From contig BRON01000018.1 of the NCBI GenBank assembly GCA_024345305.1, forward strand, positions 434,001-498,000: a stretch of 64,000 nt of DNA, given 5' to 3'. This document shows positions 45,073-57,122 of this stretch, one piece after another. A program made the translations under genes and the position numbers. The notes below the pieces were generated by a model. That model did not search any database. It was given only the letters and a program-made list of their open reading frames with translations, and was not told the origin of the DNA. Numbering within the stretch: position 1 is the stretch's first letter; every line of letters starts with the position of its first letter. The stretch comes from Mrakia gelida. Lineage: Eukaryota > Basidiomycota > Tremellomycetes > Cystofilobasidiales > Mrakiaceae.

Positions 45073-46417
45073 TCACCAGCTGGGCGCGAAGCAGACTTCC
45101 TTGTGATCCTTCCAGTCTTGCTTTTGATGAGCTGCGAGGAGAACGATGGAGAAGAAGGGGAAAGATCAGGCGCAAGTCAAAGCGAGCGAAGATTGCCCTC
45201 GACCGTCTCTCGACGGACCCTTGGAGCAGTATCGAACGGCTCGGCACTGGAAGAGTCAGTTAGGGGTCAGAACAAGGAATGGAGGGAAGATGCGAAGTCT
45301 GAGGGAGGAAAAACGAATGCCGGTCGACTCACTCTCGCACACATCATCTCCTCCCCTGATTGAATCTCGAGACAGTCCCCCACAACAACAGCGTCTTTGC
45401 TAGAGTATCTACATACCTCCCACCCAGCGGGGTTGTCCTTTCCCCCTATCGAGAGCGCCAGGATCACGGCTGCTCTGATTTCCTCCCCTTCCGCCCCGGA
45501 CGCGATGAGGGAGAGAGAGACAGGGTATCCATGAACTCCTCTGGCCTCAAAACGAGGTCTCTCCTTGACCATATCTCGTAGAAGTGGTGCTAGGGTTTTG
45601 AGCCGTTTGCGAGTCGCCTGGGAAGGGAGAGGGAAGGTGAATCCAGGAGGGCAGGCGACGCTGATCTGAAGGAGGAGCATCTGGTATGTGTCGATCAAGG
45701 CAACCAGGTAGTCTCGGCCCATGGGTTTGTTGTAAGGGATTGGGAAAGCTTTGAAGACCTCGAACCACGCCTGGAAGATCGAGCAACGAAAGAGGGTGGC
45801 GCAAACGAAGTCAGCATGCGTTTCACCAGTTCTGTGACGAGAAGGGGCGAGAGGGAACGAGTTCTAACGTGGATGACGGAGTACGGAATGAGAGATATCC
45901 TTTCCAAAGTGATGACCCACAGCTTGACGGCGTCTTCCTGGTGGGTCCGACAGAAGCGACGCGTCCAAATCTGGACCCCCTCAAGGCTCAACCATTCGAG
46001 GATCACAGAGTCGATTCCGGAGACGAGGCTGAACGGGATCCCAGCGATGAGTTTGATGAAGCAAGGCAGATAGAGCGATCCAAACTCGGACTGTGGACGG
46101 AAGGGAGAAACAAGGGAGGAGGAGAGGTGAGGTCCGAACTGTTGCTTCTGCCTCTCGCGGCCAAAGACTTCCGCACCCAGAACGTGTTGCTTCCCAAGCC
46201 ACCATACATGGTGTTGTATCGGTCCTGTGCACTCGAGTAGGACATATCAAGTCAGCTTGAGCATCAGGAAGGGAGAGAAGTCGGCGAGGAGGAGGAGCGA
46301 GCTCGCCACGAAATCGACGAACTTCGCTTGCTTCTGATCGAGCGATGCTAAGTACGAAGGCCGTCCCTCCGATCCCTCTGTGATCTCGAGAAAAGTTGCG
46401 AGCTCTCTCGGATCCAT
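45073..46417 (-). CDS. C-terminal MYND zinc-finger protein (paralog D)
   Basis: Six exons follow the family plan. Exon 1 from 46417 reads MDPRELATFLEITEGSEG and ends KFVDF. A GTGGCG donor leads through a CTGAC branch to exon 2 (DRYNTMYGGLGSNTFW). Exon 3 begins SEFGSLYLPCF and has VKLWVITLERISL. The finger reads CARCRAVRYCSKAHQKQDW, then HKEVC, ending APSW. All expected zinc ligands are present, with His in the usual variant place. A shorter start at 46245 (MSYSSAQ) lies inside the first intron and is rejected by alignment with the paralogs. Most similar here to copy E. Confidence 0.85.
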
Positions 46418-46594
46418 TTCGTCTCGAAATCGAGGAAAAAGGAGGATGGGTGGGAGGGGAGGGAGATGGGGTTCGAGGAAACTGTGCGTTTCCCTCGCCC
46501 TCCTCTACTCTTCCTTCTTTTCAAGCTCGTTTCCCTCCCAGCTTCCACCTCAACTAAACCCTCTCCTCTTCCCTCTCCTTTCACTTTCCCTACT
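46418..46594. promoter_or_regulatory. 177-bp divergent promoter MYND D / NDK
   Basis: Short shared upstream region. A long C/T-rich tract (about 46495-46594) runs up to the NDK start, as often seen in highly expressed fungal genes. Confidence 0.45.
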
Positions 46595-47939
46595 ATGTCT
46601 TCTGAGCTTTCCTACATCATGATCAGTCAGTCTCCCATCTCATCTTGATCTCTTCCCCATCTCTCTTTCCTCTACAAACGAGCTCAAAAACTGACTTTGT
46701 CCACGTTCCTTCCCCTTCCATCTCTTCTCTCCCCTCCTTCCCAGAGCCCGACGGTGTCCAGAGGGGCCTCGTTGGAGAGGTGAGAAGATCATCTCTCTTA
46801 TCTCTTCGTTGCTCGTAGAGGGTTGTGCTGATATCCTGCTCTCCCTTGTCTCTGATAGATCATCGCTCGATTCGAGAAGCGAGGATTCAAGCTCGTTCGT
46901 CCCTCCCTCCCCTCCCCTCCCCCTCCTTTTCGTCTCCCTCCCATCGCCACCTCAATCGATAAGGACTCTCTTTACTCAGCTAACGTACTCCTCTCTCGTC
47001 GCTTTCTCCTCCTTCCTCTCAGGTTGCCCTCAAGCTCGCTTCCCCTACTGAGGAGCACCTCGGAAAGCACTACGCCGACCTCAAGGACAAGCCTTTCTTC
47101 CCCAAGCTCGGTAAGTCCATCTCTCGCTTCTGACTCGATTCAAAGACACTCTCCACGATGGATAGCGGTCTCTGCGACCGAAGAACGGTGCTGAGAGCTC
47201 GCCTAAATCTGCTGGCAGCTCTCTCGAGCAGCCAGCGAAGGGGAGCTCGAGGTCAAAGCTCGCTCGGTCTTCGACCTTCGTCGAATCACTTTTCGCTGAC
47301 TCTTTCCTTCCATTTCTTCTCTTCCGTCTTACAGTCAGGTGGATGGCGTCGGCTGGACCCGTTGTCTGCATGGCCTGGCAGGGAAAGGACGTCGTCAAGA
47401 CTGGACGAGTCATGCTCGGAGGTGAGCTTTCATCCCCTTCCCTCCCTCCCTTGCCTTTCCAGCCCTCGCTTTTCTCGCCCCCCGAGCTCGATCTGACTTC
47501 TTCAACCCTTCTCTGCTCTCTCTACCTAGCCACCAACCCCCTCGCTTCCGCTCCCGGAACCATCCGAGGAGACTACGCCCTCGGTTCGTCCATCTCCTCG
47601 TTCATCTCTCCAGCCCTGCCTCAAAGAGTCAGATTCTGACGTCCTTCCTTCCTTTTGGGCTTCTCCCTTCTCGCAGACATGGGACGAAACGTCTGCCACG
47701 GATCTGACTCCGTCGAGAACGCTCTCAAGGAGATCGCTCTCTGGTTCCCTGAGGTACGTTTCTGTTCCCTTCGCGTCCACTCCTCCCATCCATCTCCTTT
47801 CTCTCGCGAGCTCTCGAACCTCTCGTCCAGAGGCTTCTCCCTCGAACTTCTCTCTGACCAAGCACTCTCGTACTTCCCTTCTCTTCTACAGGGACTCGCC
47901 CAGTACACTCTCGCTGCTGAGCCCAACGTTTACGAGTAA
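46595..47939 (+). CDS. YNK1: Nucleoside diphosphate kinase
   Basis: This enzyme balances nucleoside triphosphates by passing phosphate from ATP to NDPs through a phosphohistidine. The spliced product of about 151 residues reads [51 protein letters not shown], a block with [26 protein letters not shown], and the active-site block [13 protein letters not shown]. The catalytic His falls at about residue 118, as in the family. The C-terminus ends EPNVYE. About eight exons, several under 40 nt. Length and all core motifs are canonical, so function is secure. Confidence 0.96.
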
Positions 47940-48399
47940 ACTCCTCGGGTTAGATCGTTTTTTGGATTGATTTCATGAACTCTCGCTGGAACATCGTCTT
48001 TTGGTTCGGAGAGCCTACGCGTAGCAATCAAACGTGAGTAATCAGCATTCTCGGATATGCCTCAGACGGCCTGCATATCTACTTCCTGTGCGAACCTGTG
48101 CTGTTTTCGGTTCGCGTTGGCGACGAGGGCTTGCGCACTCGCCGAGAGCTCGACCGTCCTGCGCGTCCTGGACGGCCTCACTCTTTTTCGGGAGTTCTCT
48201 TTCGGAGCGCGGCCACTGTAGTATACGCGCATAACGAGATCTATCAGCGGGAAGTGGAGGGAGGAAGGGAAGGCGTGTGCTCCGGAAGCAACGCCGCGTC
48301 GACCTTCAAAAAGCAAGAAGGGAGCGAGCTCGCTTCTTTTCTCCCAACCGCCACTTCACCACTTCCCTCTCGACCTCCGACCTACTATCTCTTCGAACA
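47940..48399. other. Intergenic between NDK and aldolase
   Basis: NDK 3' flank and aldolase promoter. No gene is seen; a short pyrimidine-rich stretch precedes the start at 48400. Confidence 0.4.
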
Positions 48400-50062
48400 A
48401 TGAACGCCTACCAAGCTCTTCACCCTCGACAAGTGAGCTCTTCGTCTTACCTTTCTCTCGTTTCCTCTCGTCATCGATTCCGAGGGCTGACCTCGACCTC
48501 CCTCTTTCCTCCCCTCCTCCCAGTCTCCGAACCTCGGAAAGGCTCTCGCAGATGCTCAAGCCTCCAAGACTCCTCTCATCGGTCTCTTCTCAGGACTCGA
48601 CTCGGTCGCAACCACCAAAATCGCTGCAGGAGCAGGACTCGACGTGATTCTGACAGACGCTGAACACACCTCGTTCAACGCTCACGATATCGTCGAGCAC
48701 GTTCAGATTGTGAACCATCATTCTCAGGGAAGGACTCTTGGGTAAGTAGACTATACTTTCATTGAATTCAGACTTTGTTCTCGTCGAGATCGAGAAGACG
48801 AACGGGGATCGCAGCGACTCGCGCTGACCTCTCTCCCTCTCTCCCTTCCTGGTTGTTCCTTCTTCCCTCAGCGCCGTTCGGATCCCTCACCTCGACAGCG
48901 AGCTCATCGGATACGCTCTCGATGCTGGATCTGGAGGAAGTGAGTCTTTCTCGTTCCTTCTCCCCTTGCGAGCTCGCTCGAGTTCGACCGCTGATCCTTT
49001 CTCTTCCCTCGTCGCTTCCCTCTCGCTCAGTCATGCTCCCCCACACGGAAACAGCCGAACAAGCCAGAGGTCTCGTCGCCGCTTGCCTGTGAGTCCAAGA
49101 ATACGCTTTCTCTGTTTCTCTCGTGTTTCTCTCGTCTCGCTTTCATGCGAGCTGAACCGACCCCGTCGTCTCGTTTCCTCTCGTTGCTCAAGTTTCTCTC
49201 CCCAGGGACACAGATCAGCTCCTCCGCTCGCGTACATCTTCCCGGATCATCTCGCTGCTCCGGAGGGAAAGAACATCTTTGAGGTTCAGAACGAGCATGG
49301 TGAGTCGACCCTCTTCGAGGGCTTTGAAAGCGAGGCGAGCGAGCAGGCTGAGACCGACGTGCCGACTCTCCCTTTCAGCCGCCCCCATCGTCCAAATCGA
49401 ATCTGCGAAGGGGATCGAAAACGCTGAGGAGATCATCTCGACTCCTGGTGTCAAAGGATGCATGATCGGTATTGGTTCGTCCCTCTTTCCCTCCTCCCTC
49501 TTCTTTGCCTTCGTCGATTCTCGCGGCTGACCTTTCGCTTCCTCGTTCGACTTCGACTTTCACAGGAGATCTCTTCATCGACCTCGGATTCGCCTCTCGA
49601 ATCTTCTCTGGGAAGCCTATGCTCTCGGAGGAGAACCTTACTTACTACGAGGGTGTGAAGAAGGTCGCTGCTTTGTGCGAGAAGTACAAGGTCAGTCGGT
49701 TTTGTTTCGAGGCGAGCTCGACGCGTCTCCGCTCGACTTTCGGCTGACTCTTTTTCGAACGTGACATCTCAGGTCCCTCTCATTATCCCTGCCTTCCCTC
49801 AAGACGTCGAAGAGACTCGAAAGCTTAACCCTGGGGTACGTTCATCAACCGCCCTTCTCCTCGACTCGTCGTTCCTCGTTTGTTTCGAACTGACCTCTCC
49901 GCCTTTCCCGTTTTTTCCTTCCTTGGTCGACAGCTCATGTTCATCGGCGTCGACGGAAGCATCTACGCTCACGCTCTTCTCGGTGCCGTTGGGGCTGCGA
50001 AGGCTGGGAGGGAAGCCTTCGCGCTCAAGAACACGAACGGGAAGGCTCAACCTGAGCAGTAG
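48400..50062 (+). CDS. HpcH/HpaI-family aldolase
   Basis: This is a metal-dependent class II aldolase of the HpcH/HpaI (2-keto-3-deoxy acid aldolase) family, cleaving or forming keto acids with pyruvate. The spliced frame reads MNAYQALHPRQ, then GLFSGLDSVATTKIAAGAG, LTDAEHTSFNAHDI with the conserved His, VRIPHLDSELIGYALDAG with the conserved Arg, MLPHTETAEQARGLV, SPQGHRSAPP, QIESAKGIENAEEI with a metal-ligand Glu, and GDLFIDLGF with a metal-ligand Asp. The C-terminal part includes MFIGVDGSIYAHALLGA. About nine exons and roughly 320 residues. One acceptor, before SPQGHRSAPP, is AAG rather than CAG/TAG. The physiological substrate cannot be read from sequence. Confidence 0.92.
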
Positions 50063-50371
50063 AGAGTCGGGTTGGCTTTGAGGAGGGTCGATTAGATTCG
50101 TGAATACTCGTCCATTCTCGCGAGTGATATGGAGTATGCTTTCTGCTTGAGTTGGTTAGAGGCATGTGTTTCTCGCGTCGACGAAAGAGAGTCGCGTCTG
50201 TTTCGAGAGGAGCGAAAGATGAACGACAGCCTCATCAATCAACCAAGCTACACTCTGAAAAAATATACCGCATGCTTCCCGGCCACTTCACTACTCCTAC
50301 TCTTCTCCTTTTTGTTCACCGTCTTTTCATCAGCCCTCCTTGACCCCTCTCCTCCCTTCGTCTCGTTCTTC
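50063..50371. other. Convergent intergenic region
   Basis: 3' flanks of the aldolase and CHO2. The CHO2 stop side lies beside a C-rich plus-strand tract that encodes its polyglycine tail. Nothing else is seen. Confidence 0.45.
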
Positions 50372-53300
50372 TCAAGACAGCACCGACCCCATCGCCGCAC
50401 CCAACGCCCCTCCTCCTTCTCTTCCTCCTCCCACTCCACCACCACCACCCCCTCCTCCCCCTCCTCCACCCTTCGCAGGACCCAGAATCCTCCTACTCTC
50501 CACAATCTTCCTCGCCAGATCCTCCACGTTCGGTTCAGCCAACACCACCTCCGCGGCATAATCCAAATCGAAAGCCTCCTGAATCCCGACAACGATCCTC
50601 TTCGCCTGGTTGGAAGACATGATGATGAAGTCCTCTGGATCGTGAGCCGGATCGGCAAGTTGACTTTGGATCTGAGCTGTTCGTTGTTGAGTTTCGAGTT
50701 CGGCTTGTTCGTCGACGACCTCGTCGGGTTCATCTTCTCCGACGAGGTGGGAGGGGACGGTGGTGGGGACGGGGAGGAGAGTAGGTCGAGCGATGGCTGG
50801 GACGAGGGTTGGATCGGAGTCGAGAGCGAGGATGATGATTCGGGTGAGGATGTCGTGGACTGAGTCGAAGGAGATTGGGTCGGAGGGTCGGGGGACTGAG
50901 AGAGGAGAGGAAGGGAGGGGACGTCAGTTCGAGTGAACGAGAGACGGGCGGGAGAGCGATTTTGAAGACTCACCGAAGATCTCGATGGGTGCGAATCGAG
51001 CCATGACGTTGTGTTTCCCTACAAGCACGATGGTCGGAGTCAAACAAAGGAGAGTCGAAGTAAGCAAGACGGGACGGAACAAATCGAGACGCGAACTCAC
51101 CATCATGATGCAACCTCAACTCGTACTGTCCCGTCTGCCAGGGCAACGCATCTCCCTTCAGGACGATCTTCCCCTTCTCGATCTCGAATCCAGCATCCGG
51201 TCGGACTCCATCTCCAGCCTTGGGGATAGGCTTCTCTCCGTCGAACTCTCCGTCGTGGAGAGGCGCCCACTTCCCGACGCTCGAGATTCGAGTGACGAGT
51301 TGAGACTTGCAGGCTCCGAGTCGGTAGATTCCGATCCAGTCCTTTCGACTGTGAGAAGCGAGACGGGAGAGGGAGTCAGCGTCGAGGTCGAGGGAGGAAG
51401 AAGAAGGGAAGACGGAAAGGAGGAAGGACGCACGAGTGAGTTTGAGGAGCCTCCCACGCGACTTGAATCGGCTCTCCGATGTGGAACCTCATGACGGCGT
51501 CCTTGGACGAGGACGAGGCAGCAGCCGAAGGGGCGGAAGCAGCGGCAGAGGGGAGGACGGCGATCTTGTACTTGGAGCTGTCGATGTCGGAGACGTTGGC
51601 GACTCGACTGAAAACGAGGGAATCCAAGTCAGAACGCGTGCGAGCGAAGGAGCAACGAAGGGATAGAGGACTCACGTGATGACGAGACGCTCTCGAGACT
51701 GTTGAAGAAGGAACTTGGTATCCTGGACGACCTCCGAGAATCGAGGTCGAGCTGAAGGAGGCGAGAGCAGACGAACGAAGTCAGCGAGGGAAGTCGATGA
51801 GAACGAGTCGAAAGTCGAGCCTCACCATTCTCGAGGAACTCGTCGACAGCCTGGGTGATCTTCTGGTCGACCTTCTCGATCGTTCCTCGGACCTGGAAGA
51901 GAGAGAGAGAGGGACAAAGGTGTGAGCTTTGGTGTCGTCGACGCGACGAGCAAAAGAGCTGAGAAACGAACCTCCTGAACGACTCGCTTGACCTCCTCAG
52001 CCTCGAACAACTTGGAGTTGCTGTTGACGACCGTCTTGAGAGTCCTGGTAACTCCAGCATCCTTTCGAATCGCATCTCCGTAGACTTTTCGCATGTGAGG
52101 ACTGAGGGACGAACAAGTAGAGGGTGAAACGAGTCAGCACGCGTCTTCGAGGAGGGAAGGAGGAGGAAGGACGACAGAAGGTAGTGGAAGAGAAAGACGC
52201 ACCTCTCGACGGCGCTCAAGAACCACCAGTGAGACAAGGCTGAGAAGATAGCGAGAGCGAAGACGAGCCTGCTTCCACTGATGATGGAAAGCCCGAAGAA
52301 GGCCGCTCCTCCCATGCTTCGCTCAGGGTTGTTGAGGAATCGGTAAATTCCAGTGTAGGCGAGTTGAGCGGGGTAGTTGTCGAGGAGAAAAAAGTCGGAG
52401 TAGAGCCATCCTGTTCGTGGAAAAAGGGAGAAGACGAAGGTCAGCGAAGCTGGAGAAGACGCGTCGAAGGGAGGTTTGGGAGAGAGAAGGACGAACCGAA
52501 GTCGCCGAGAACCTCGTAGGTCGAGATGGAAGTCCAGAGGTGGAGAGCGATGAGAGACTGAGGAGAAAAAAAACAGTGTGGAGTTAGTTCTGGGCGAGAA
52601 CGAGAGGGGATGAGCGAAGTGGCGACTCACGATTCCGAGGACGTGTCGAAGCAACTGGTTTCCGACGGTCCAGTCGGTGGGGATGCTGTAGGTCTTCCAA
52701 GCGAGTCCCATGAAGGAGGCTACGGAGAGAGAAGCGACGACGGTTAGCCTCGACATCGAGCGAGAGAAGACGAGGATGAACGCGACTCACCGTACATCAT
52801 CGTCAAAGAAAGGTTGTAGAGGACCTTCCAGTTGGCGAACGCCTCCTCGATAGCTCCCTCCTCTCCAGCGGGGTAGTGATAGTGCTTGATGAAGTGTCGG
52901 ACGAACCACTTGTTCTCTGACTGCTTCTGTAGGAGGACTCCAAGACCGAAGGAGTGGAAAAGCCTCCATCCGAGAGCGTGCAGGAAGTACGCGATGAGGA
53001 GAGGTCGACCGGAGAGGGATGGGAGGAGCATGGGACCGAGGGTGTAGGTAAGGAGGAGGACGAGTGAGAAGTCGGATGACCTGGGGGAGAACGAACGGAG
53101 GGGAGGGGAAGAAGATCGTCAGAACTCGAGCTCGAAACGACGGACGCTCGACGCGACTGGCGAACGACGAACGGCCGACTGACCTGAAGAGATCGATGTT
53201 CTTCAAAACGACGACGTCCTTCCTGAAGAATCGATGGTAGAGATCGTGCATCGAGACGGACTTGGCTCGGCTCCTGGTTCGGACGTTTCCAGCAGGGTTG

Positions 53301-55593
53301 ATTCCGGACGCGGTGCTGAGGAAGCTGCTCGACCTGGCGGTGGACTTGAGAGGGACACTGAAAGTGCTGGGAAGGCCGTCGACGTGATCTGAGAGTTCAG
53401 TCTCCGAGGCCGTTTCCCCTAAGAAGCGGGCGAGGAGGGTGGAGGAAGGTCAGCAAGGAAACTCGACGCGCCGTTCGTTCGATGACGAGAGCCGAAAGCT
53501 GAGATTGGACAACGACCCACCTTCAGTAGCTCCAGGGGTATCGGTGGTATCCAAGGCCGAGTTGGAAGAGTCCATTCCCTCGGAGTGAGGAGTCGACAAG
53601 GGAGTTTGAGAGCTCGCGAGAGGAACTCGACTGGCGAGAGGCTTCTTGGGTCCCCCATAGACTCGCTCGATGTCTGTAAGAGGGGAGAAACGAGATCAGC
53701 AACGAACACACCGACTCGAGAGATCGTTGATGAAGACGAAGAGACATACGAGGGTTCTCGAACCAGAGGAGGAATCCGAATTGGGCGAGGTGAGCGGCGA
53801 TCGAAACGAAGAGAACGGTGTAGGACGCGACGATGATGGAGAGTCCGTAGAATCCAGCGTAACCTAAACGGGAGCAGGTAGAAGATGAGCGCAGAGGTCA
53901 GTCCAAAGCTTGACGGGCGGGAGGGGAAGTTAGAAGAACGAACCGACGGAGTACCTGGAACGAGACGAGTCGAGGAGGGAGCGGAGAGTCAGCTTCGTCG
54001 AGCAGCATCAAGTCGTCGCTCGCGTTTGTCGCGTCACAAGGACTCACATGGGATGAGGAGCGAGATCGTAGCTGCAAACAAGGAACGAAGAGGTCAGTAC
54101 GAGAAGGTCGAGACGCGAGAACGAAGACGCGAAGGTGACTCACACTCCGTCGAAGACCAAGTCCTTCTTCAGCAAGATCATGTAGAAAGCGTCTCCCCAG
54201 TACCAAGCGTAATCCTTGACGACTCGATGAGCATCGACCTGAGAAGAGTCAACGAAGAAAGGTCAGAAGGCGAACGAGAAAGCCTGAGCTTTCAAGCCGA
54301 CGCCGAGGAAGGAAGGAAAGGCGAGCGAGCTCACCTTGACCCAGACGTAGAACCCGATGATGGTCCAACCTCCGACCCATCTGAGGACGTGCATCCAGAG
54401 AGACTGGTTGGCGGGGAAGGAGCAGTAGGACCAGGCGAACCAGCAGTAGGAGACGAAGTCGCTGGAGGAGGGGAGGGGAAAGAAGGGGAAGGAGGTTTCG
54501 AGGATGGGTCAGCTCGAACTCTCCTCCCCTTCGTTTGATTGAGCTCAGGATTTGGTCAGGGTGAGGACGTACTTGAGCAGAATCACGTCGACGACCTGGA
54601 AGCACACGGTGGGGAAGCAGAGTCAGTCTTTTGCAGCTTCGAAGGACCCTCGAACCGTAGCTCAGCTCGCTCTTCCCCACGCGAAGGGAGGAGGTCAGAG
54701 AGCGAGCTCGCCCGCCCAACGACGAACTGACCTGCCTGAAGATGAGCCAAACGGTGAACTCTACGGGAGCCTCCTCAAAGACGTATCCAGCTCCAATCTT
54801 TCCCTCGAGTTCCCTCTTGCACCATCTCGCGATCTGCGGTTGTTTCTTCTCGTCGAGCCAGCCTCGTTTGACGATCTCCTTGACGATGTACTGCTTGGTG
54901 GACTGTTTCCTGAGGATCCAACCGAGTCCAAAGTTGTAGGCGAGTCGGAAGATGATGAACAGGACGAGGAAGATGATTCGAGATTGGCGGAGAGGAATCA
55001 GGAAGAACAGGAGGCTGGCGAGGGGGGAGAAGAGAAGGAAGGGAGCGTGTCAGCTTGGACTTTTGCGCGTGAAGGAGGAGACAGCTCCTTCCTTCTTCCC
55101 TTATTCCCTAGAGGAGGCCCTCGGAAGCAAAAAAAGATGGACCACTCACCATTGAGATCCGAGCATGACGAGGGTGAGGATGTCGAGATGACTCTTCCTC
55201 GTGTAAGGAGAGAAGAGATGGTAGATGAACGAGTGAGTCTCGGGAACGACAAAGACTGCCAGCGAGCGAGAGGAAGGGAGGTCAAACGAGGTTAGTTTTC
55301 AACCTCATCCATCACCTTCTTTGACACAATCTATACACGAGAAGGAAGCTAGGAACTCACTCTTTCCATCAGGAGTTCTCCCGTAGACGACCTCGTCCTT
55401 GTCCTCGTCTTCTTGAGGTTGAAGCTGCTGAGCTGAAGGAGGCTGAAGGGTGTCGGTCGAGCCTCCGGAGGTTGAGTCGAGATCCTTGGACGAGGGTTGA
55501 GCTTCTCCTACGATCTTGACCTTCCTGTTCCTGATCTTGGTGGTAGTAGAGGAGTCGTGCGTCCTATCAAAGACGTCTAGATCGTCCGACATC
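50372..55593 (-). CDS. CHO2: Phosphatidylethanolamine N-methyltransferase
   Basis: Cho2 performs the first S-adenosylmethionine-dependent methylation of phosphatidylethanolamine toward phosphatidylcholine in the ER membrane. The start [13 protein letters not shown] is at 55593. Membrane segments alternate with family blocks: [67 protein letters not shown], and the first phospholipid methyltransferase signature FENPHIERVYG. A Ser-rich linker follows, then a second methyltransferase half with [15 protein letters not shown] and [10 protein letters not shown]. The C-terminal cytosolic part includes [21 protein letters not shown] and ends in about twelve glycines. An 11-nt exon (53944-53954) and a 24-nt exon (54048-54071) encode [12 protein letters not shown]. 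Roughly 900-950 residues and more than 15 exons. Shares a 140-bp divergent promoter with MYND E. Confidence 0.94.
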
Positions 55594-55733
55594 TTGAGTG
55601 AGTGACGGTTGAGGGAGATCAGATCAAAACGTCGACTCTCTCCCTTTGAAATCGATTCCGAAGAGCTCAGAGCTCGTCCCTTCTTCCTTCCCTCACCTTC
55701 GACGGCCATCTCCTCAACCTTCGCAAACCACCA
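55594..55733. promoter_or_regulatory. 140-bp divergent promoter CHO2 / MYND E
   Basis: Only 140 bases separate the divergent starts. No inositol-response-like CATGTG element was seen in this stretch. Confidence 0.35.
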
Positions 55734-57122
55734 ATGAACCCTTCCCAGCTCGCAGCTTTCCTTGGACTCTCGACGGATCCGTCAAAGAAACCGGTTCCTC
55801 TAGCTGAAGAGCGAGCGAAGGAGCTTCTTGACTCCGTGAGCTCTCCTCCCGCTTCTTTCCCGTCTGTCTGTCTCTTTGCTGACTCCTTCGACGTTTTCGT
55901 GCACCCAGATGGCCGAGATATATAAACTGGATTCTCAGAAGTCAGATAGATTCTGGGTTTGCCCTTCCCTCCTGCTTAAGGAGCTTCCTCTTCGAACCTC
56001 AATCGCGGCGCGAGCTGACGGACGTCCTTCCGCCCTCTCTCCCTTCTGCTGTTCTTGCACCTCTTCCTTCTCGATTCACTCCTCCTATCCCGTACAGGCC
56101 GAGTTTGGAGCTCTCTACCTTCCTTCTTTCTACAACCTCCTCATCGAAACCCCCTTTCCCTACAACTCCAACGTCCTCCTCCAACTCCAAAACCTCTTCA
56201 CCCACGACGGCCTGGACTCCTGGGTCGGGAAGTCGGCTCGAACCCGCCCTGACGACACAACCAGGCTGTGGATCGTCACTCTGGAGAGAGTATCTCAGTA
56301 TAATCATGCCTCGGTCGAGGTGAGAACGACGCTTTGCTTTTCACTCCGCGTCTCCGTCCCCAGCTGACCCTCGTCGTCGTCTTCTCTTCTGCCCTTAGAC
56401 ATGGTTCAGGTCCCTTCAAGACACTCCCGGGAACATCAGAAAAGGCGCCTTCGTCTGTTTTATCGAACTTATCTTCCTAATCATCTACCACGTCAAAGAC
56501 TTCTTCCCGCTGGACCTCCCCCTCCCTCTTCCCTCCATCGCTGCTCAAGCTCGACTCAAAACTCTCATCCCCGCTCTCCGTATGATCATCGAACAGGAGG
56601 ATCTTCTACGCTCAAAGGGAGCCAGCATCGTTTGGACCTCCTTGACGTACCTCCTTTGCACGGCGGACGGACATCAGTTCACCTCGAGGCAGTTGCGAGC
56701 AGCCTCAGCAGCTCAGGAGTCGCATGCTGCGGTGACAGAGATATGGACGACGTGTCAGGCGTTGATGGATGGAGTCGTGAAGAAGGATACCTGCAGGAGT
56801 GGACTCGAGGACATGATGATGTGCTCAAGAGTGAGTCGCGTCTTTCTTATGTTCGCGTTTTCTTTTCCTCGCTTCCTCCAGCTGACGTCCCTCCCCGAAT
56901 CAACTGTCTCCCCTCCCTATAACAGTGCCAGACGGTTCGCTATTGGTCTACAGGTTTGTCTCCGACCTCTCTCCTCCTCGAAGCTCGTCGACGCTGACTT
57001 TTTCGTTCTTCCTCCTCCTCGCGGCCTCCCCCCTTTTCCCCCCTCGACCTCGCCTCTCCACAGCTCATCAGAAGTCACACTGGAAGAGACACAAGAACGT
57101 CTGCTTCGCTTCAAACTGGTGA
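55734..57122 (+). CDS. C-terminal MYND zinc-finger protein (paralog E), one ligand replaced
   Basis: Six-exon member of the local MYND family. Exon 1 is MNPSQLAAFLGLSTDPSKK, ending LLDS. Exon 2 is MAEIYKLDSQKSDRFW. Exon 3 begins AEFGALYLPSFY and has TRLWIVTLERVSQ. The finger reads CSRCQTVRYW, then STAHQKSHW and HKNVC, ending ASNW. The position that is Cys in all four other copies (RYC) is Trp here (TGG at 56944-56946), so one zinc site should be weakened or lost. The rest of the frame is intact, so this may be a diverging but expressed gene. Closest copy here: paralog D. Confidence 0.85.

Noticed and set aside
46003..46245. ATG at 46245 as start of MYND paralog D
   Set aside because: It lies inside intron 1. 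An in-frame exon from 46417 supplies the N-terminal motif found in all paralogs.
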